Shown one piece after another: positions 32,773 through 43,310 of a DNA stretch of 64,000 bases. Under the pieces are notes generated by a model, which ran no database searches, was not told the origin of the DNA, and saw only the letters and a program-made list of their open reading frames with translations. Within the stretch, counting starts at the first letter, position 1. The number at the start of each line of letters is the position of its first letter. The stretch comes from Achatina immaculata. Lineage: Eukaryota; Mollusca; Gastropoda; Stylommatophora; Achatinidae. Location: positions 16,472,429-16,536,428 of the forward strand of contig CM019704.1 of NCBI GenBank assembly GCA_009760885.1, read 5' to 3'. The position numbers and the translations under genes are program-made.

Positions 32773-33045
32773 AGCAGTATGTGAGAAAGTATAGATAATC
32801 ACGATGAAGGGTGAGAAGGTGTAGATAATCACCATAAAGGGTGAGAAAATATATAGATAATCACCATGAAAGACGAGAAAATGTAGATAATCACCATGAA
32901 GGATGAGAAAGTATAGATAATCACCATGAAGGATGAGAAAGTATAGATAATCACTATGAAAAATGAGAATCAACATGAAGGATGAGAAAGTACATAATTC
33001 ACCACGAAAGATGAGAAAGTATAGATAATTACCACGAAAGATGAT
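32773..33045. repeat. 30-bp minisatellite, block 2, about 9 copies
   Basis: Same unit as 31735-31873 in the same orientation, including 'GATAATCACCATGAAGGATG' variants. Confidence 0.9.
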
Positions 33046-33285
33046 AGCCGAATATTATATACGTATTTTTTAACCTCTGATTTCTAAAATGTTTTTTTCT
33101 AAATTTTCCTTTTCTTTCATTACATGGTGTGTTGTTTTTGTTTTGAACTTCTTTGTGTTTGCCCTGGGGTTTTTATAAACATTCTGCAGCTTCTACTGCT
33201 GGCGGTTGCCAGTAATGTTGTATTCTTACAAGTTCTTTCATTCTTTCCTTGCAGCTCCTGTCTAATCATTTCGCCTTTAGTCGAC
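33046..33285. other. No gene seen
   Basis: T-rich unique-looking spacer. Confidence 0.5.
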
Positions 33286-33425
33286 CTGCTATATATCTCA
33301 CTCGAAGTCGACCTGCCTTATCACTTGTCCTTAGCCGACCTGCTGTATCTCTTACCTTTAATCCACCTGCTGTATCTCTCACCTTCAGTCGACCTTCCAT
33401 AAATCTCACCCTTAATCGAGCTACT
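33286..33425. repeat. About 28-30-bp degenerate minisatellite, 5 copies
   Basis: Built on 'TCGACCTGCTGTATCTCTCA' with marked divergence between copies. Confidence 0.8.
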
Positions 33426-33695
33426 GTGTGTGTGTGTGTGTCCTCGTTTGGTCTGTCTGTCTGTTATTTATTACTATAATACGAAGGTAGTTGGATGAGA
33501 TATATACACATCATGTGTTACGTTTTATTTATCTTCCTCCGTGTTCTATTCCACATTTATAAACTGTATCTTCGAATTCAATATCTGTCATTTCATAGTC
33601 GGAATCTTCGCTTTCTACCATTCATTCAATGTACAAGTATTACCTCAGTATCAAACACTTCTTTTGTAGACTTAACTCTCTCCTTATTTAGATAC

Positions 33696-33739
<44 letters not shown>

Positions 33740-33989
33740 TGTGTCTTGACGTTCAATGTGTCATTTATTTATCCAGTATCTTCGCATCTGTCACTAGCTG
33801 TTTGTTTTTAACAGTAAAAATTCATTATAACAGATTTCAAGAGGTTGGCAAACTAGTCCATGATATTCAAAGTCGATATATCCAGAATAAAGTATATACA
33901 TATAGGAGTGCGGCCGCGACCCTCGGACTTGGTTTGTTATAACAGGATTTTAGTGTAGTTCAGTTTCTTAATGGTAATATTTATGATGA
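33426..33989. other. No gene; GT and AT microsatellites
   Basis: GT tract at 33424-33442 and AT tract at 33700-33738. No supported ORF. Confidence 0.6.
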
Positions 33990-34277
33990 CGAGCACATGA
34001 AAGCACTCTGCCACGACAAAGCCTCAAGATCTGAGGAATCTAGAAGCAGTATACATAGAAGACAGGCACTGACATGGTATCCTCAAGGAAACAGAAAACG
34101 AGGAAAACCTCGAGTTACTTGGAGAAGAGAAATTATGACAGCGCTCAGAGACAAGGGACACACATGGACGGAAGCAGAGAATAATTCCAAGAACGTGGAT
34201 GACTGGAGAGCCTTTTATCCGTGGCCTATGCTCAGAAGGGAATGAAAGGCGACGATGATGATGATGATGATGATGCA
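33990..34277 (+). pseudogene. LINE family B-like C-terminal fragment
   Basis: The frame reads 'ALTWYPQGNRKRGKPRVTW', 'GHTWTEAENNSKNVDDWRAF' and 'WPMLRRE' with a stop at 34245. It is the same layout as 662-951 (W-PQG-R-RG-P--TWRR, G-TW-EA). It ends in a (GAT)n tail at 34250-34275, again a short tandem repeat in place of poly(A). Only the last ~80 codons survive. Confidence 0.75.
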
Positions 34278-35040
34278 CGGAAGCTTTTTTAAAAAATGGC
34301 AAACCTCCCCCACTCCCCTCTAAAGAATATTTACGACTGATAGGTCCCGAAATATAAACAAAAATGATATTCCTACCGTTTTCAACTGTATTTTTATTAT
34401 TACTTCTATCCGATAAACAGTTACCAGCAGAAAAATGTTGGCCAAAAAAAAAAACAAAAACCCAGATGTAAACAATAAGCACGGAAATACTGGACAAATA
34501 CAAGGTCTAAGCTACAGTTCTGTGATGTTAACAGAAAAAGCCAACATTGTCATTGGGCGTGAATCATCCGTGGTTAACAAAACAATCATGGCGATCGATG
34601 TAAGCCACAAAGATACGCCTTCCCCCAGGAGAATCTTATAAACCTCTTCGTGGACTGGAAAATCTAACGGATGCTTCTTGAAGGAGACCAGTGGGACCAG
34701 ACAATGTCACCGGAAAGATGAGACAGACTATGCCTTTGTTTGGGCATGTGAAGCGAAGACTTTCGGTGATCTTGTCGTGATATAAGGTCAGTTTACTGGT
34801 GCGATCAGAGACGAGAAAATGGGACAAGATTGAGCACGAAAAGAACAGATTTATGAGAACACGGCATGAAACAGATTTGTCATGGAGGCACAGGGATCCT
34901 TCGCTTCAAAAAAAAAAAAAAAGAGAGAAACAACGGCCTTTCGGCAAGGGCATGATCGGCTATGAATTTTAAACGTTTAAAAGAGAATAAAGACTGGATA
35001 TCATTCTATTCTCTCTCGAGGTACAACGTGTCGTAAATGC
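34278..35040. other. No clear gene; possible very diverged LINE piece at 34660-34900
   Basis: 'PLFGHVKRR' in one plus frame near 34728-34760 is reminiscent of LINE C-termini, but the surroundings give no support. Remainder unique with A runs. Confidence 0.35.
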
Positions 35041-35310
35041 TGAAATCATTAGACCAATCACAGTGAACCATTCGCCAATCGAAGAACCCAAGGAAATCGC
35101 ATACCTTGGTAGTGCAGTAACAGCAGATGGAGGCAGCAGGAAACAAGCTGAAGTAAGAATAATAAATGCCCGAAAAGCTGAGGCCACATTCAACCATATC
35201 TGGAGATACAAAAAGATAAGCCAGAAAACCAAATGCAGAATATTTCAATAGCAATGCTTTGAATGTATTACGATATGGGAGGGAATGCCGGACAGTGACA
35301 CTAGACAACG
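35041..35310 (+). pseudogene. LINE reverse-transcriptase thumb fragment (family E)
   Basis: The plus strand reads 'IEEPKEIAYLGSAVTADGGS', 'AEVRIINARKAEATFNHIWR' and 'KISQKTKCRIF', then a stop where other LINEs continue 'NSNV..VLLYG'; a degenerate 'N.LNVLRYGRECR' follows in another frame. The YLGS-DGG---ARI-KA--AF--IWR series is diagnostic of non-LTR polymerases just after the YADD box. No flanking RT domain remains. Confidence 0.75.
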
Positions 35311-35469
35311 GGAAGTACACTTGACATTATATATATATATAGTTCAATATATACATTCCTTTACAGTAGGATACTTGTTAAAGTGACATAACTATTTCCT
35401 ATCCTGCCATTTCTCTCGCGCACTATTTAACCGAAATATTCAGTCAAGACAAAGAACATCCGCATAACC
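35311..35469. other. No gene seen
   Basis: Short AT tract at 35328-35341, otherwise unique. Confidence 0.5.
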
Positions 35470-35665
35470 CTACGCAGCTTTCCTTGCTCCCCTTGTTCCA
35501 CACCGGTGCCCCCCAGCAACCGGGCTCAGCCTGACCAACAAGACGGAGATCGATGTGGGCCCCACTGTGGCGGAGCTGACTGTACTTTCACTCTGGGGTC
35601 TGCGTGCTGCCGCCGCAATCCACTCCCCGTTGAACATGATCTTGTGCTCCAAGACCTTGGCCGCT
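35470..35665 (-). repeat. Interspersed repeat R, copy 7 (divergent)
   Basis: On the minus strand 'GAGCACAAGATCATGTTCAA' and 'GGGGAGTGGATTGCGGCGGC' align with 'AAGCACAGCATCATATCTGA' and 'TGGGAGCGGGTTATGGCGGC' of the copy at 57895-58190. Further on, 'CAGCTCCGCCACAGTGG' and 'GTTGGTCAGGCTGAGC' also line up. Unusually G+C-rich. Confidence 0.5.
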
Positions 35666-35689
35666 TGACTATAAAGAACATTCCGATGG

Positions 35690-36185
35690 CAGGTTCAGGG
35701 AGACGGAACAAGAACAATTTTGTCACTTTATAACCGCTGGCGGTTGCTGGAAGATGGAACAAGAACAAGATTGTCACTTTATAACTGCTGTCGGTTGCTG
35801 GAAGATAGAACAAGATTGTCACTTTATAACTGCTGGCAGTTGCTGGAAAATAGAACAAGAACTAGACTCTCACTTTAAAACTGCTGGCGGTTGCTAGAAG
35901 ATAGAACAAGAACTAGACTGTCACTTTATAACTGCTGCCGGTTGCTCGAAGATAGAACACGAACTAGATTGTCAGGAACAAGAACAAGATTGTCACTTTA
36001 TAACTGCTGGCGGTTGCTGGAAGATAGAACAAGAACTAGATTGTCACTTTATAACTGGTGACAGTTGCTGCAAGATAGAACAAGGTTCTCAGTTTCAGAG
36101 AGAAAGAACAAGAACAAAATTGTCACTTTATAACTGCTGACACTTCCAGAGAGAAAGAACAAGAACAAGATTGTCACTTTATCAT
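35690..36185. repeat. About 50-bp minisatellite, about 9 copies
   Basis: The unit contains 'GATTGTCACTTTATAACTGC' and 'GGCGGTTGCTGGAAGATAGA'. Copies vary in length through internal deletions of 'AAGAAC'. Confidence 0.9.
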
Positions 36186-36609
36186 CCGCACAAAATATGT
36201 CAAAATGAATTTCACAAATGAATACTCCACAGCGAGGACAAGAAGCGCTGCATATTCGCCATTAAAGAAAATTAATTATAAGCGAAGGGTTGCTAGCCGA
36301 GCTGGAGCCGATAAGCTGGGAGGGATACTCCCTTCTGTTCGGAGATCAAGTTCTTGATAACTGTGCGCGCTGAGAGATCATGGCGTGGGTGTGAGTGTGT
36401 ACGCGTCCGCTTGTACGTGTTGTGTACGCGGTTGTGTCAAATGAAAGCGTCTTGATGCTTGGATCGTTTTTGAATGAGATAACAGGTGGGTTTTTTTTTC
36501 CTTTTCTTTTTTTTTTCCTCCCTTATTTTATGCTTAAATATGTCAGTGGCGTCTCTTTAAGGTACACGCAAGTGGGAATACAGAACGGTGCAGTGGCGTG
36601 GGGCAAAGG
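36186..36609. other. No gene seen
   Basis: Unique-looking with T runs at 36488-36515. Confidence 0.5.
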
Positions 36610-36970
36610 GTGTAGAAATATTAAATGGGGAGAGGTGAAAGAGAGAAAGTGAGAGAGAGGAAAAAGAGAGAGAGAGATAGGAAAAGAGAGATAAAAGAGA
36701 TGGTGTGAGAGACAAACGAGAGAGAGAGAGAGGATGAGAGAGAGAAAGACGGAAAGTGAATGAGAGAGAGAGAAAGACAGAAAGTGAATGAGAGAGAGAG
36801 GGGGGGGTGTGAAAGAGAAAAATGCGAGAGAAAAATGCGAGTGAGAGAGAGTGAGACTGAAAGAGACTGAGACAGAGAAAAAGTGGGTGAGAGAGAGTGG
36901 GACAGAGAGAAAGAGATGGAGAGAAAGAGAGAAAGTGAGTCAAAGTGAGAGAGAGAGAGAGAGAGAGAGA
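36610..36970. repeat. GA-rich low-complexity tract
   Basis: GAGAGA/GAAAGA DNA with repeated phrases 'GAAAGACGGAAAGTGAATGA'. The minus-strand Ser/Leu-rich ORF is compositional. Confidence 0.9.
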
Positions 36971-37020
36971 GTTGTTACATGGTCTCTCAATCCTTCTCGG
37001 ATCCCCCAGGGTTTTAGGAC

Positions 37021-37055
<35 letters not shown>
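36971..37055. repeat. GA-tailed short repeat with CTTCTCGGATCCCCC core
   Basis: 'ACATGGTCTCTCAATCC', 'TTCTCGGATCCCCCAGGGTT' and 'TAGGACCTGAGAGAGAG' recur at 52970-53030 and 53080-53150, always followed by GA repeats. Confidence 0.7.
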
Positions 37056-37056
<1 letters not shown>

Positions 37057-37680
37057 TATAACAAAGTACTTGAGTGAATCATATTACTGACAGCACCAGT
37101 ATAACATTGTCAAGTTGTGAATTATATATTTCTGACCAAAGAATATGTTCTTCATTAATACCGACTTTATCTTCTCACACATCCAGATTTCTGTTGTTTA
37201 GATTAGGTTTCACAAACAGTTACCACTTCAATAATCAGAGGAGAGCAAGTCCGATGAAATGTTCTCTACAGAATTCATTTAATTCTGACAACTACGATAT
37301 TCGATTTAGAATTCACAACATCATTTGTACTAAGATACAATATGACATAATCTTCGTTAGTTTCGTCGTTGAAGCACATCAGTATCAAACTATCATATTC
37401 TACATGCAGCATTTCTCAATGTTCTCAGCTTCACATTACTCTACACTTGATACGAGGACACTTTTAAACTCTGTACTATATTCCATTTGAAGCACTTGGT
37501 CAATCAGTTACACAACTAAATCACTGTACTCGAAGTTTCAAAGTAACAAATATTCATAATCACTTGAATCACTTGAAATACAGATTCAATCTGAACTACT
37601 TCTTCAAAACTGCTTTTCCTGAGTATCTATTACTCTAATTGTCTATCTATTCCATCTGTCGTTACCTACGTCTTCTTTCT
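37056..37680. other. No gene seen; a 138-codon ORF without recognised motif
   Basis: A plus-strand ORF (37074-37490) has normal amino-acid variety but no recognisable domain or splice context. Coding status unknown. Confidence 0.35.
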
Positions 37681-38010
37681 CTCTCGTGTCTTCTTTGGAG
37701 TGTGTTCTCTTTCTGCTGTTCTTCTCTGATTGTATGTCCTCCTCTTCTTCTCTTGTCTGGACTTGTCTCAGTTCAATGACCGTCCTTGTTCCTCCGTCTT
37801 CGGGGCTCCGTCCTCTGTCTCCTCTCCTCTACTTCTTCTTCCTTCTTCCTCGTTCCCCACTACTTGGTTCCTCTTCGTTCTTGGTTTCTCTCCCTTGTTC
37901 TTATTATCTGTTCTTTCGTCTTCAGGCTCCCTCCTCTGTCTCTTCTTCTTCCTCGTTCCTCTCTTCGTTCTGACTGTCCTGTCTCCTGTCTCCTTTTTAT
38001 CTTCAAGAGC
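37681..38010. repeat. Pyrimidine-rich (TTC/CTC) low-complexity segment
   Basis: CT-rich with an imperfect ~115-bp internal duplication ('CGTCTTCGGGGCTCCGTCCT' versus 'CGTCTTCAGGCTCCCTCCT'). The minus strand is open as a Lys/Glu/Arg-rich frame (37768-38046), but composition alone can explain it. Confidence 0.6.
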
Positions 38011-38029
38011 AGCTTGATGTATTAACCAA

Positions 38030-38205
38030 TAAGTATTTGGCTCCACCCTTCAGATGTCCACTGGTTCCCATGAGCGTTCTGATTGTCCGTCATTCAAACT
38101 GCCCCGTTACTTATATGTCGTAAGTCAATTGTCCAATAGGCCACGCCTCTAAATATTTAATTGGTCAGCTGGCCGAGTTGGTCACTCCTTTATTTAAAAC
38201 CCGTG
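38030..38205 (+). promoter_or_regulatory. Candidate promoter: clustered CCAAT boxes and a TATA-like box
   Basis: CCAAT or ATTGG motifs occur at about 38028, 38130 and 38160 ('AACCAATAAG', 'GTCCAATAGGCCACGCC', 'TTAATTGGTCAG'), followed by 'TTTATTTAAAACCCG' at 38189-38203. This spacing resembles a CCAAT/TATA polymerase II promoter or the U3/R part of an old LTR. No confirmed gene lies downstream, so this is speculative. Confidence 0.25.
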
Positions 38206-38845
38206 TGCAATCGCGTCACCTAACAGGTGTCAAGTATCAACTCCGTCTATACAATTGTTATTTACCTAAGTCATTATCTTGCTATTTCATGTTGGAGACT
38301 TTATTGTGTCCTCGCTTTTCATTGTGTCTGCCTTTTCTATTCGTCTTTTCTTTTTTTGTTTACCCGTGTCAACGTCCAGTCACTGCTTTTTTATCACTGG
38401 ACCATCCTACTTTCTGGCGTACTTCCTTTGTATTCCATATGTTTGTATTCCATATGTGTCAGCGTCACTGAGTCTCGTCTTTTACTATTCACTGTTTCCA
38501 CTGTTTACTTGTCTCTGCGTCTTGTTCTAGTGTCATGGAAGTTTTATATCTTTCTCTTTCTTTTTTCGACCTACTTTTCTCTGTATTCGATGTTACTATT
38601 TTGTTTACAGTATTTTTTCATAATCATATTCATTAATTATAACCACCACAATGATCATTACTTACAAGGCTATGCTACATATGGACATCCAAAGAATTGC
38701 ACATCCTGCCTAAATCAATCAAATGATAATTCTAATATCTTATCAGCTTTTTTCATGATAACGATGAAAGCTACACAAAGATTACGAAATTAACACTCAC
38801 AAAGGATATAAAGCTTCGTATAGTCTACAAGCTCTTGAAACATTA
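38206..38845. other. No recognised gene; a 188-codon hydrophobic ORF
   Basis: A plus-strand ORF (38227-38793) is rich in Phe, Leu, Ser, Tyr and Cys, as T-rich DNA gives in any frame. No homologous family recognised. Confidence 0.35.
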
Positions 38846-38849
38846 AGAT

Positions 38850-39305
38850 ATAAACCCTAGAAAGTTAGATATAAACCCTAGAAAGTTTGATATAAACCCT
38901 CGAAAGTTGGACATAAACCCTCGAAAGTTAGATATAAACCCTAGAAAGTTAGATATAAACCCTAGAAAGTTAGATATAAACCCTAGAAAGTTTGATATAA
39001 ACCCTAGAAAGTTGGACATAAATCCTAGAAAGTTGGATATAAACCCTAGAAAGTTAGATATAAACCCTAGAAAGTTTGATATAAACCCTCGAAAGTTGGA
39101 CATAAACCCTAGAAAGTTGGATATAAACCCTAGAAAGTTAGATATAAACCCTAGAAAGTTAGACATAAACCCTAGAAAGTTGGAAGACATAAACCCTAGA
39201 AAGTTGGATATAAACCCTAGAAAGTTAGATATAAACCCTAGAAAGTTGGATATAAACCCTAGAAAGTTAGACATAAACCCTAGAAAGTTAGATATAAACC
39301 CTTGA
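38850..39305. repeat. 21-bp minisatellite, about 21 copies
   Basis: The unit is 'TAGATATAAACCCTAGAAAG' plus one T. One copy has a 3-base insertion (GAA near 39182). The 21-base period keeps all six frames open, giving false 7-residue repeats (DINPRKL or FLGFISN). Confidence 0.95.
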
Positions 39306-39395
39306 AAATTTGATGGAGCTGTGCTCAAGAGAAAATGTCATCACAACAGTTACACCAGATGCTACTTTAATTTTGGTGTTTCAGTCACAGAAGAG
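39306..39395. other. No gene seen
   Basis: Unique spacer. Confidence 0.5.
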
Positions 39396-39452
39396 ACAGG
39401 TGAAGAACTGGAAGAGACAGGTGAAGAACTGGAAGAGACAGGTGAAGAACTG
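39396..39452. repeat. 21-bp minisatellite, 3 copies
   Basis: Three copies of 'ACAGGTGAAGAACTGGAAGA' plus G. Confidence 0.9.
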
Positions 39453-39649
39453 AGACTGGAAGAACTCGTTACAGGTTTCAAAAGTCTGACCAGAGGTCAA
39501 AACACCAACAAACAGAGATTGAGAACACATTCTGACTTGTCCAGACGCTGAAAATATACTTCGTTGCATCATCTGCACGCACTGTCGTTCCACAACTGTA
39601 AGACAGGGAATTCTGGAGTAAAAGTTGAAAGCAGTATTTGGCTGCATCG

Positions 39650-39895
39650 AAGTTGTCCTACTCATTAAAGAGTCGGAGCTCTCCTACTCATTAAGGAGCC
39701 AGAGCTGTCCTACTCATTAAGGAGTCAAGAGTCTTCTTACTCATTAAAAGTCGGAGTTGTCCTACCCATTAATGAGTCTGTTTTGTCCTACTCATTAAGG
39801 AGTCGGAGGTGTCCCACTCATTAAGGAGCCGGAGCTGTCCTACTCATTAAGGAGTTCTGTCCTACTCGTTGAGGAGTCGGAATTGTCATATTCAC
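39650..39895. repeat. About 26-28-bp minisatellite, about 9 copies
   Basis: Built on 'GTCCTACTCATTAAGGAGTC' plus GGAGCT; diverged copies read GAGCC or AAGAGTC. Confidence 0.9.
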
Positions 39896-40029
39896 TAAGG
39901 AATGGAAGCCAGAGAGCAAAAAACAAAAAACAAAAATAAGACTCAGATTGGGAGAGAAAGATTTGGTGTACTGACTCCACAATCCTGACTATTACAGTGC
40001 TAGAAGGGAGCGACTGCTACAATGAGCAA

Positions 40030-40040
<11 letters not shown>

Positions 40041-40114
<74 letters not shown>
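40041..40114. repeat. (AT)n microsatellite
   Basis: About 72 bases of AT preceded by a short (CA)n tract at 40030-40043. Confidence 0.95.
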
Positions 40115-40117
<3 letters not shown>

Positions 40118-40142
40118 TGTAACGTCATATCACTTCTATCTG

Positions 40143-40488
40143 ACTGGAACTGCAAGATAGTGTTCTTTGCAGCCGATGCCGTGAGGATGTTGAGGCACAG
40201 CATGGTGTTTGTTTGGGAGCAGGCTATGGGGGCGTTGGGGCCCCGGGGGCTATATCTTTAGTCCCTGAGTGCAGCTAATAGCTGGAGGTGTAAACTGCTT
40301 CTTTAGAGACTCCATCACCCTGGTGACTATGATGATCCCTGCCAAGTTTAGTCAGGGTAGGCCTGTTAATGGGGGTACCCAGCGGAACAGGGTCTTGGTC
40401 AACTGAGCTTCCTCAACCTTGGCGCTGGCATGTCAGATATGGATCTCTGGCTGCCAAACTGGACAGCATCTTCATCCCATAGCCAAAC
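40143..40488 (+). repeat. Interspersed repeat R, copy 1 (reference copy)
   Basis: About 345 bp beginning 'CTGGAACTGCAAGATAGTG' and 'TTTGCAGCCGATGCCGTGAG', passing through 'CTTCTTTAGAGACTCCATCA' and 'GGGTCTTGGTCAACTGAG', and ending 'CCAAACTGGACAGCATCTTC'. A GACAGATA-type microsatellite follows at 40490-40514. Copies occur at 25332, 35470 (-), 47200 (-), 57895 (-), 62795 (-) and 63200. No clear polymerase III boxes or terminal inverted repeats are seen, so the class is unknown. Confidence 0.75.
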
Positions 40489-40625
40489 AGATAGACAGAC
40501 AGATAGACAGACATTTACTAAACCTCACTGGAAATAACACGAGATATCGCCATCACAGACTCCCAGCAGTGATTACATGAGGAAACGAGGGTTGAAAATA
40601 ATGGGACAGAGGCCAGTGGCAGAGA
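40489..40625. other. GACA/GATA tract and spacer
   Basis: Short tetranucleotide tract then unique sequence up to the LINE tail. Confidence 0.6.
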
Positions 40626-40874
40626 TCATCATCATCATGTGCCGTGCCGACTGGCGTTGGCTATTATGCTTCTCCAGAGTATCCGATCCTTCATGCAGGC
40701 CATCAGCTCAGTTGGTGATCTCCTCTCACACCATCCTGTCAGACTGTCCAGTATCATTTCTCTTGGTCTTCCTCTTGATTTTCTTCCTTCTATTTTTCCT
40801 GTTGTTATAATATTTTCAATGCCCCCTCTTCTCATTGCATGTCCTATGAAAGTACATTGTCTCTCTCTTATCTG
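40626..40874 (-). mobile_element. LINE family A 3' end, 5'-truncated
   Basis: Minus-strand reading: 'IRERQCTFIGHAMRRGGI', 'TTGKIEGRKSRGRPREMILD', 'CERRSPTELMACMKDRI' and 'ASRHGT' plus stop, then (ATG)n tail at 40626-40638. Over this stretch it is less broken than 10890-11120, so it is probably a younger insertion. Only the last ~80 codons are present. Confidence 0.85.
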
Positions 40875-40972
40875 GCAGAGATACGTGTGCATTATCCTGC
40901 TAGGGCACCAAAAAAAAACTACCGAGTCATCTGATACTGAATGAAGATAACTCACACAAAGGCATATGCCAC

Positions 40973-41335
40973 TTCAGTCAGTCAGTTATTTGCTTGTACC
41001 TTGCGGAACTTTGCCTCTCTAACATCACTCCTATAGGCCCCTCGGTTGTAAGCAAGATGCCCTGCTGCTGATGCATCCATTCACAGATCATCAACGACGT
41101 CTTGCAGCCATCTTCACCTTGGTCTTCTTCTCTTTCTTTTTTCCCATTACGTACCGTTCCAAGACGGTCTTCTCTAAATTCTCATGACGTTTAATATGTC
41201 CAGAATATTTAAGTTTCCTCTTTTCAGTCTTCTTTACTAGCCAACCTTCTTCAATATTAAACTCTTGTAGTATGGATGTATTTGTTCTTTTTTTGTGTCC
41301 TTATTTTAAAGGACTCGTCTGTAGCACTTACTTAC
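40973..41335 (-). mobile_element. LINE family C 3' end, 5'-truncated
   Basis: Matches 25915-26280 in the same orientation, including the 3' end 'CCGCAAGGTACAAGC' on the minus strand and an (ACTG)n tail at 40973-40987. Coding remnants include 'GWLVKKTEKRKLKYSGH' in a broken frame. Confidence 0.8.
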
Positions 41336-42098
41336 GTAGGAGTGCACATTCCTGAACACTTTCTCCAGGAGTCCTGAAAGTACGCTGACTAACCCAACAA
41401 CACCTGACTGCAAGATCTGGGTCTGAACCTGCCATGACAACCTGGAGAAAACTGAACCTCATCCCCACGATTAGGCTTCTGGTGTAACAGAGCCTTGCAC
41501 TTAGACGATAATGAAAAGGAACGTGGCCGGCTCTTGGCAAAGATATGCTTATCTTGGTATTCAATCTTAAAACGTCTTTTTGTCTAACTGCGACTCTTCC
41601 TCCAGCCTGCAGTGTGGTGTTTACACTGTCAGTGATGTTTTGGCTGGCTCATTATCCCCTCGGCCGATCATCTTCCTCGTTTCATAGAAAGCACAGCCTA
41701 CATTATCGTTCTTCATGTAGTAAGAAAATATAATGTTCGGTTTCTCGGCTCTTCCTTGGACATTAGAAAGCTTCTACAGCAGTTACTACAAAAGCAAAAA
41801 GAACAATGAAACAACGAACAAACAGTAGAAATTTGCAGCAAGCAATTAAATACAACAAAAACAATGGGTAAAAAAAAAAATAAACGTTAAACGAGCAATC
41901 TATAAGAAAAGAAAGTGAAACAGAAGGAACGCTTTTCGATAAACTACTCTACAGGCACTGAAAGATTAACACAAACTACTAAAATGAACAAAAACGAGGG
42001 CGATCTTGATGGTAGAAGCGAACGAAGAAGAAGAAGAACAACAACAACAACAACAACCACAAAATGCACTAAATGATGAACAAATTCCACGAACTCAC
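41336..42098. other. Probable intron; no repeats recognised
   Basis: Downstream of the PDZRN exon on its strand. Contains a short CAA tract at 42041-42058 and A-rich segments. No second exon was recognised here. Confidence 0.45.
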
Positions 42099-42364
42099 CC
42101 AGTAGCAAGTGGTATAGGAAAGAATCCAGGGGGTGGAGTCGGGGGTCTGTTGTAGCAATAAAAATCCTCTTCCGTTTGTGTCCCTATAGAAACCATGGTC
42201 GGGCAGCGAGTTTTCATCCCCCTACTGCTAGGGCTGTTCGGCCCGCCACTAACCGTGGCCTTGCTGGTCCGACGAAGAACTTCCACTACGATTGGTTCTT
42301 TGGCCGATCTGAAAGCCTCGACGGCTTCATGGTGACTTGACTGGGAGAGATCTTGACCATTCAC
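42099..42364 (-). CDS. PDZRN3: Internal exon of a PDZRN3/PDZRN4-like E3 ubiquitin ligase
   Basis: The minus strand has a textbook acceptor (T-rich tract then 'GTGTGCAG', AG at 42365-42366) and a consensus donor ('ACTGG' then GTGAGT, 42093-42098). The 266-bp exon starts in phase 0 and ends two bases into a codon. It encodes 88 residues beginning VNGQDLSQ, with 'EAVEAFRSAKEPIVVEVLRR' and then 'MVSIGTQTEEDF'. From memory, vertebrate PDZRN3/4 (LNX3/4 type) have VNG-DLS, H--AVEAF--AKEPIVV-VLRRT and a downstream TGTQT at the same places, so this is the C-terminal half of PDZ1 and the following linker. These RING-TRAF-PDZ proteins are cytoplasmic ubiquitin ligases acting at synapses and in Wnt/MuSK signalling; that role is inferred. 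The gene symbol marks the family; PDZRN3 and PDZRN4 cannot be separated here. Confidence 0.88.
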
Positions 42365-42840
42365 CTGCACACAAAAAAAACAAAAAAAACAAAACATGAA
42401 CCAAGATGGTTTTAACACGCCTGCTTTACATATAAACAACGCAGGGAGAAAAGAGAGAACAAGAAACAAACACTATGTCCTACAGGAATTTGAAAGCTTG
42501 AAAACAACATGGTAGATAGGATGGAGAAAAACAGAATTTAAGGAAGCAATAAAACCCTCTCTCGGGTCTCCCATTTCAGAAACATCCAAAGATCAACACG
42601 ATACACTGAGAAACAGTTCAAAAAACAGTTATTCAAATTCGGTCTTAAATCTGTGGTAAAAGTGTCAGAACCTGGACTTTAATCACAGAGCAGGAGCCTG
42701 GAAGTGAGGCCTATGTGGTAAAACAGGGCGCTAGCTAAAGCAGGACTGCTGACTAAAGTCTGTACGCAAAATGAAGAGACTGGGAGATTGTTGGGAAAAA
42801 AAACTGAAGAAAATTAAGCTGATGAGTCGACGTATACTTA
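42365..42840. other. Probable intron, 5' side of the PDZRN exon
   Basis: Contains the polypyrimidine tract of the acceptor (42369-42395 complement). No other feature recognised. Confidence 0.5.
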
Positions 42841-43255
42841 ATAAGTAGTAGTAGTAGTAGTAGTAGTAGTAATAGTAGTGGCAGTAGTACTAGTGGTAGT
42901 GGCGGTGGTTGTAGTAGTAGTAGTAGTAGTAGTGATGGTGATAGTAGTAGCAGTAGCAACAGTTGTAGTAATGGTGGTGGTGAAGGTAGTTGTGATTGCA
43001 CTGATGGCAGTGTAGTAGCAGTAGTAGTAATTTTAGGAACATTAGTAGTAGTAACAGTTGTAGTAATTGTGGTGGTGAAGGTAGCTGTGACTGCATTGAT
43101 GGTAGTAGTAGTAGTAATTTTAGCAGTAGTAGTAGTAGGAGTAGTAGTTGTAGTAGCGATGGTGGTGGTAACAGTTGTAGTAATTGTGATAGTGAAGGTA
43201 GTTGTGATTACACTAATGGCAGTGTAGTAGCAGTGGTAGTGGTAGTAGTTTTAGC

Positions 43256-43310
<55 letters not shown>

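Noticed and set aside
38850..39305. AAACCCTAG resembling plant-type telomere repeat
   Set aside because: The array unit is 21 bp with AAACCCTAG only as a part; it is not a 7-bp telomeric repeat.
38843..39328. 161-codon repeat protein (FLGFISN) and its plus-strand counterpart
   Set aside because: 21-bp minisatellite; a period divisible by three keeps both strands open without selection.
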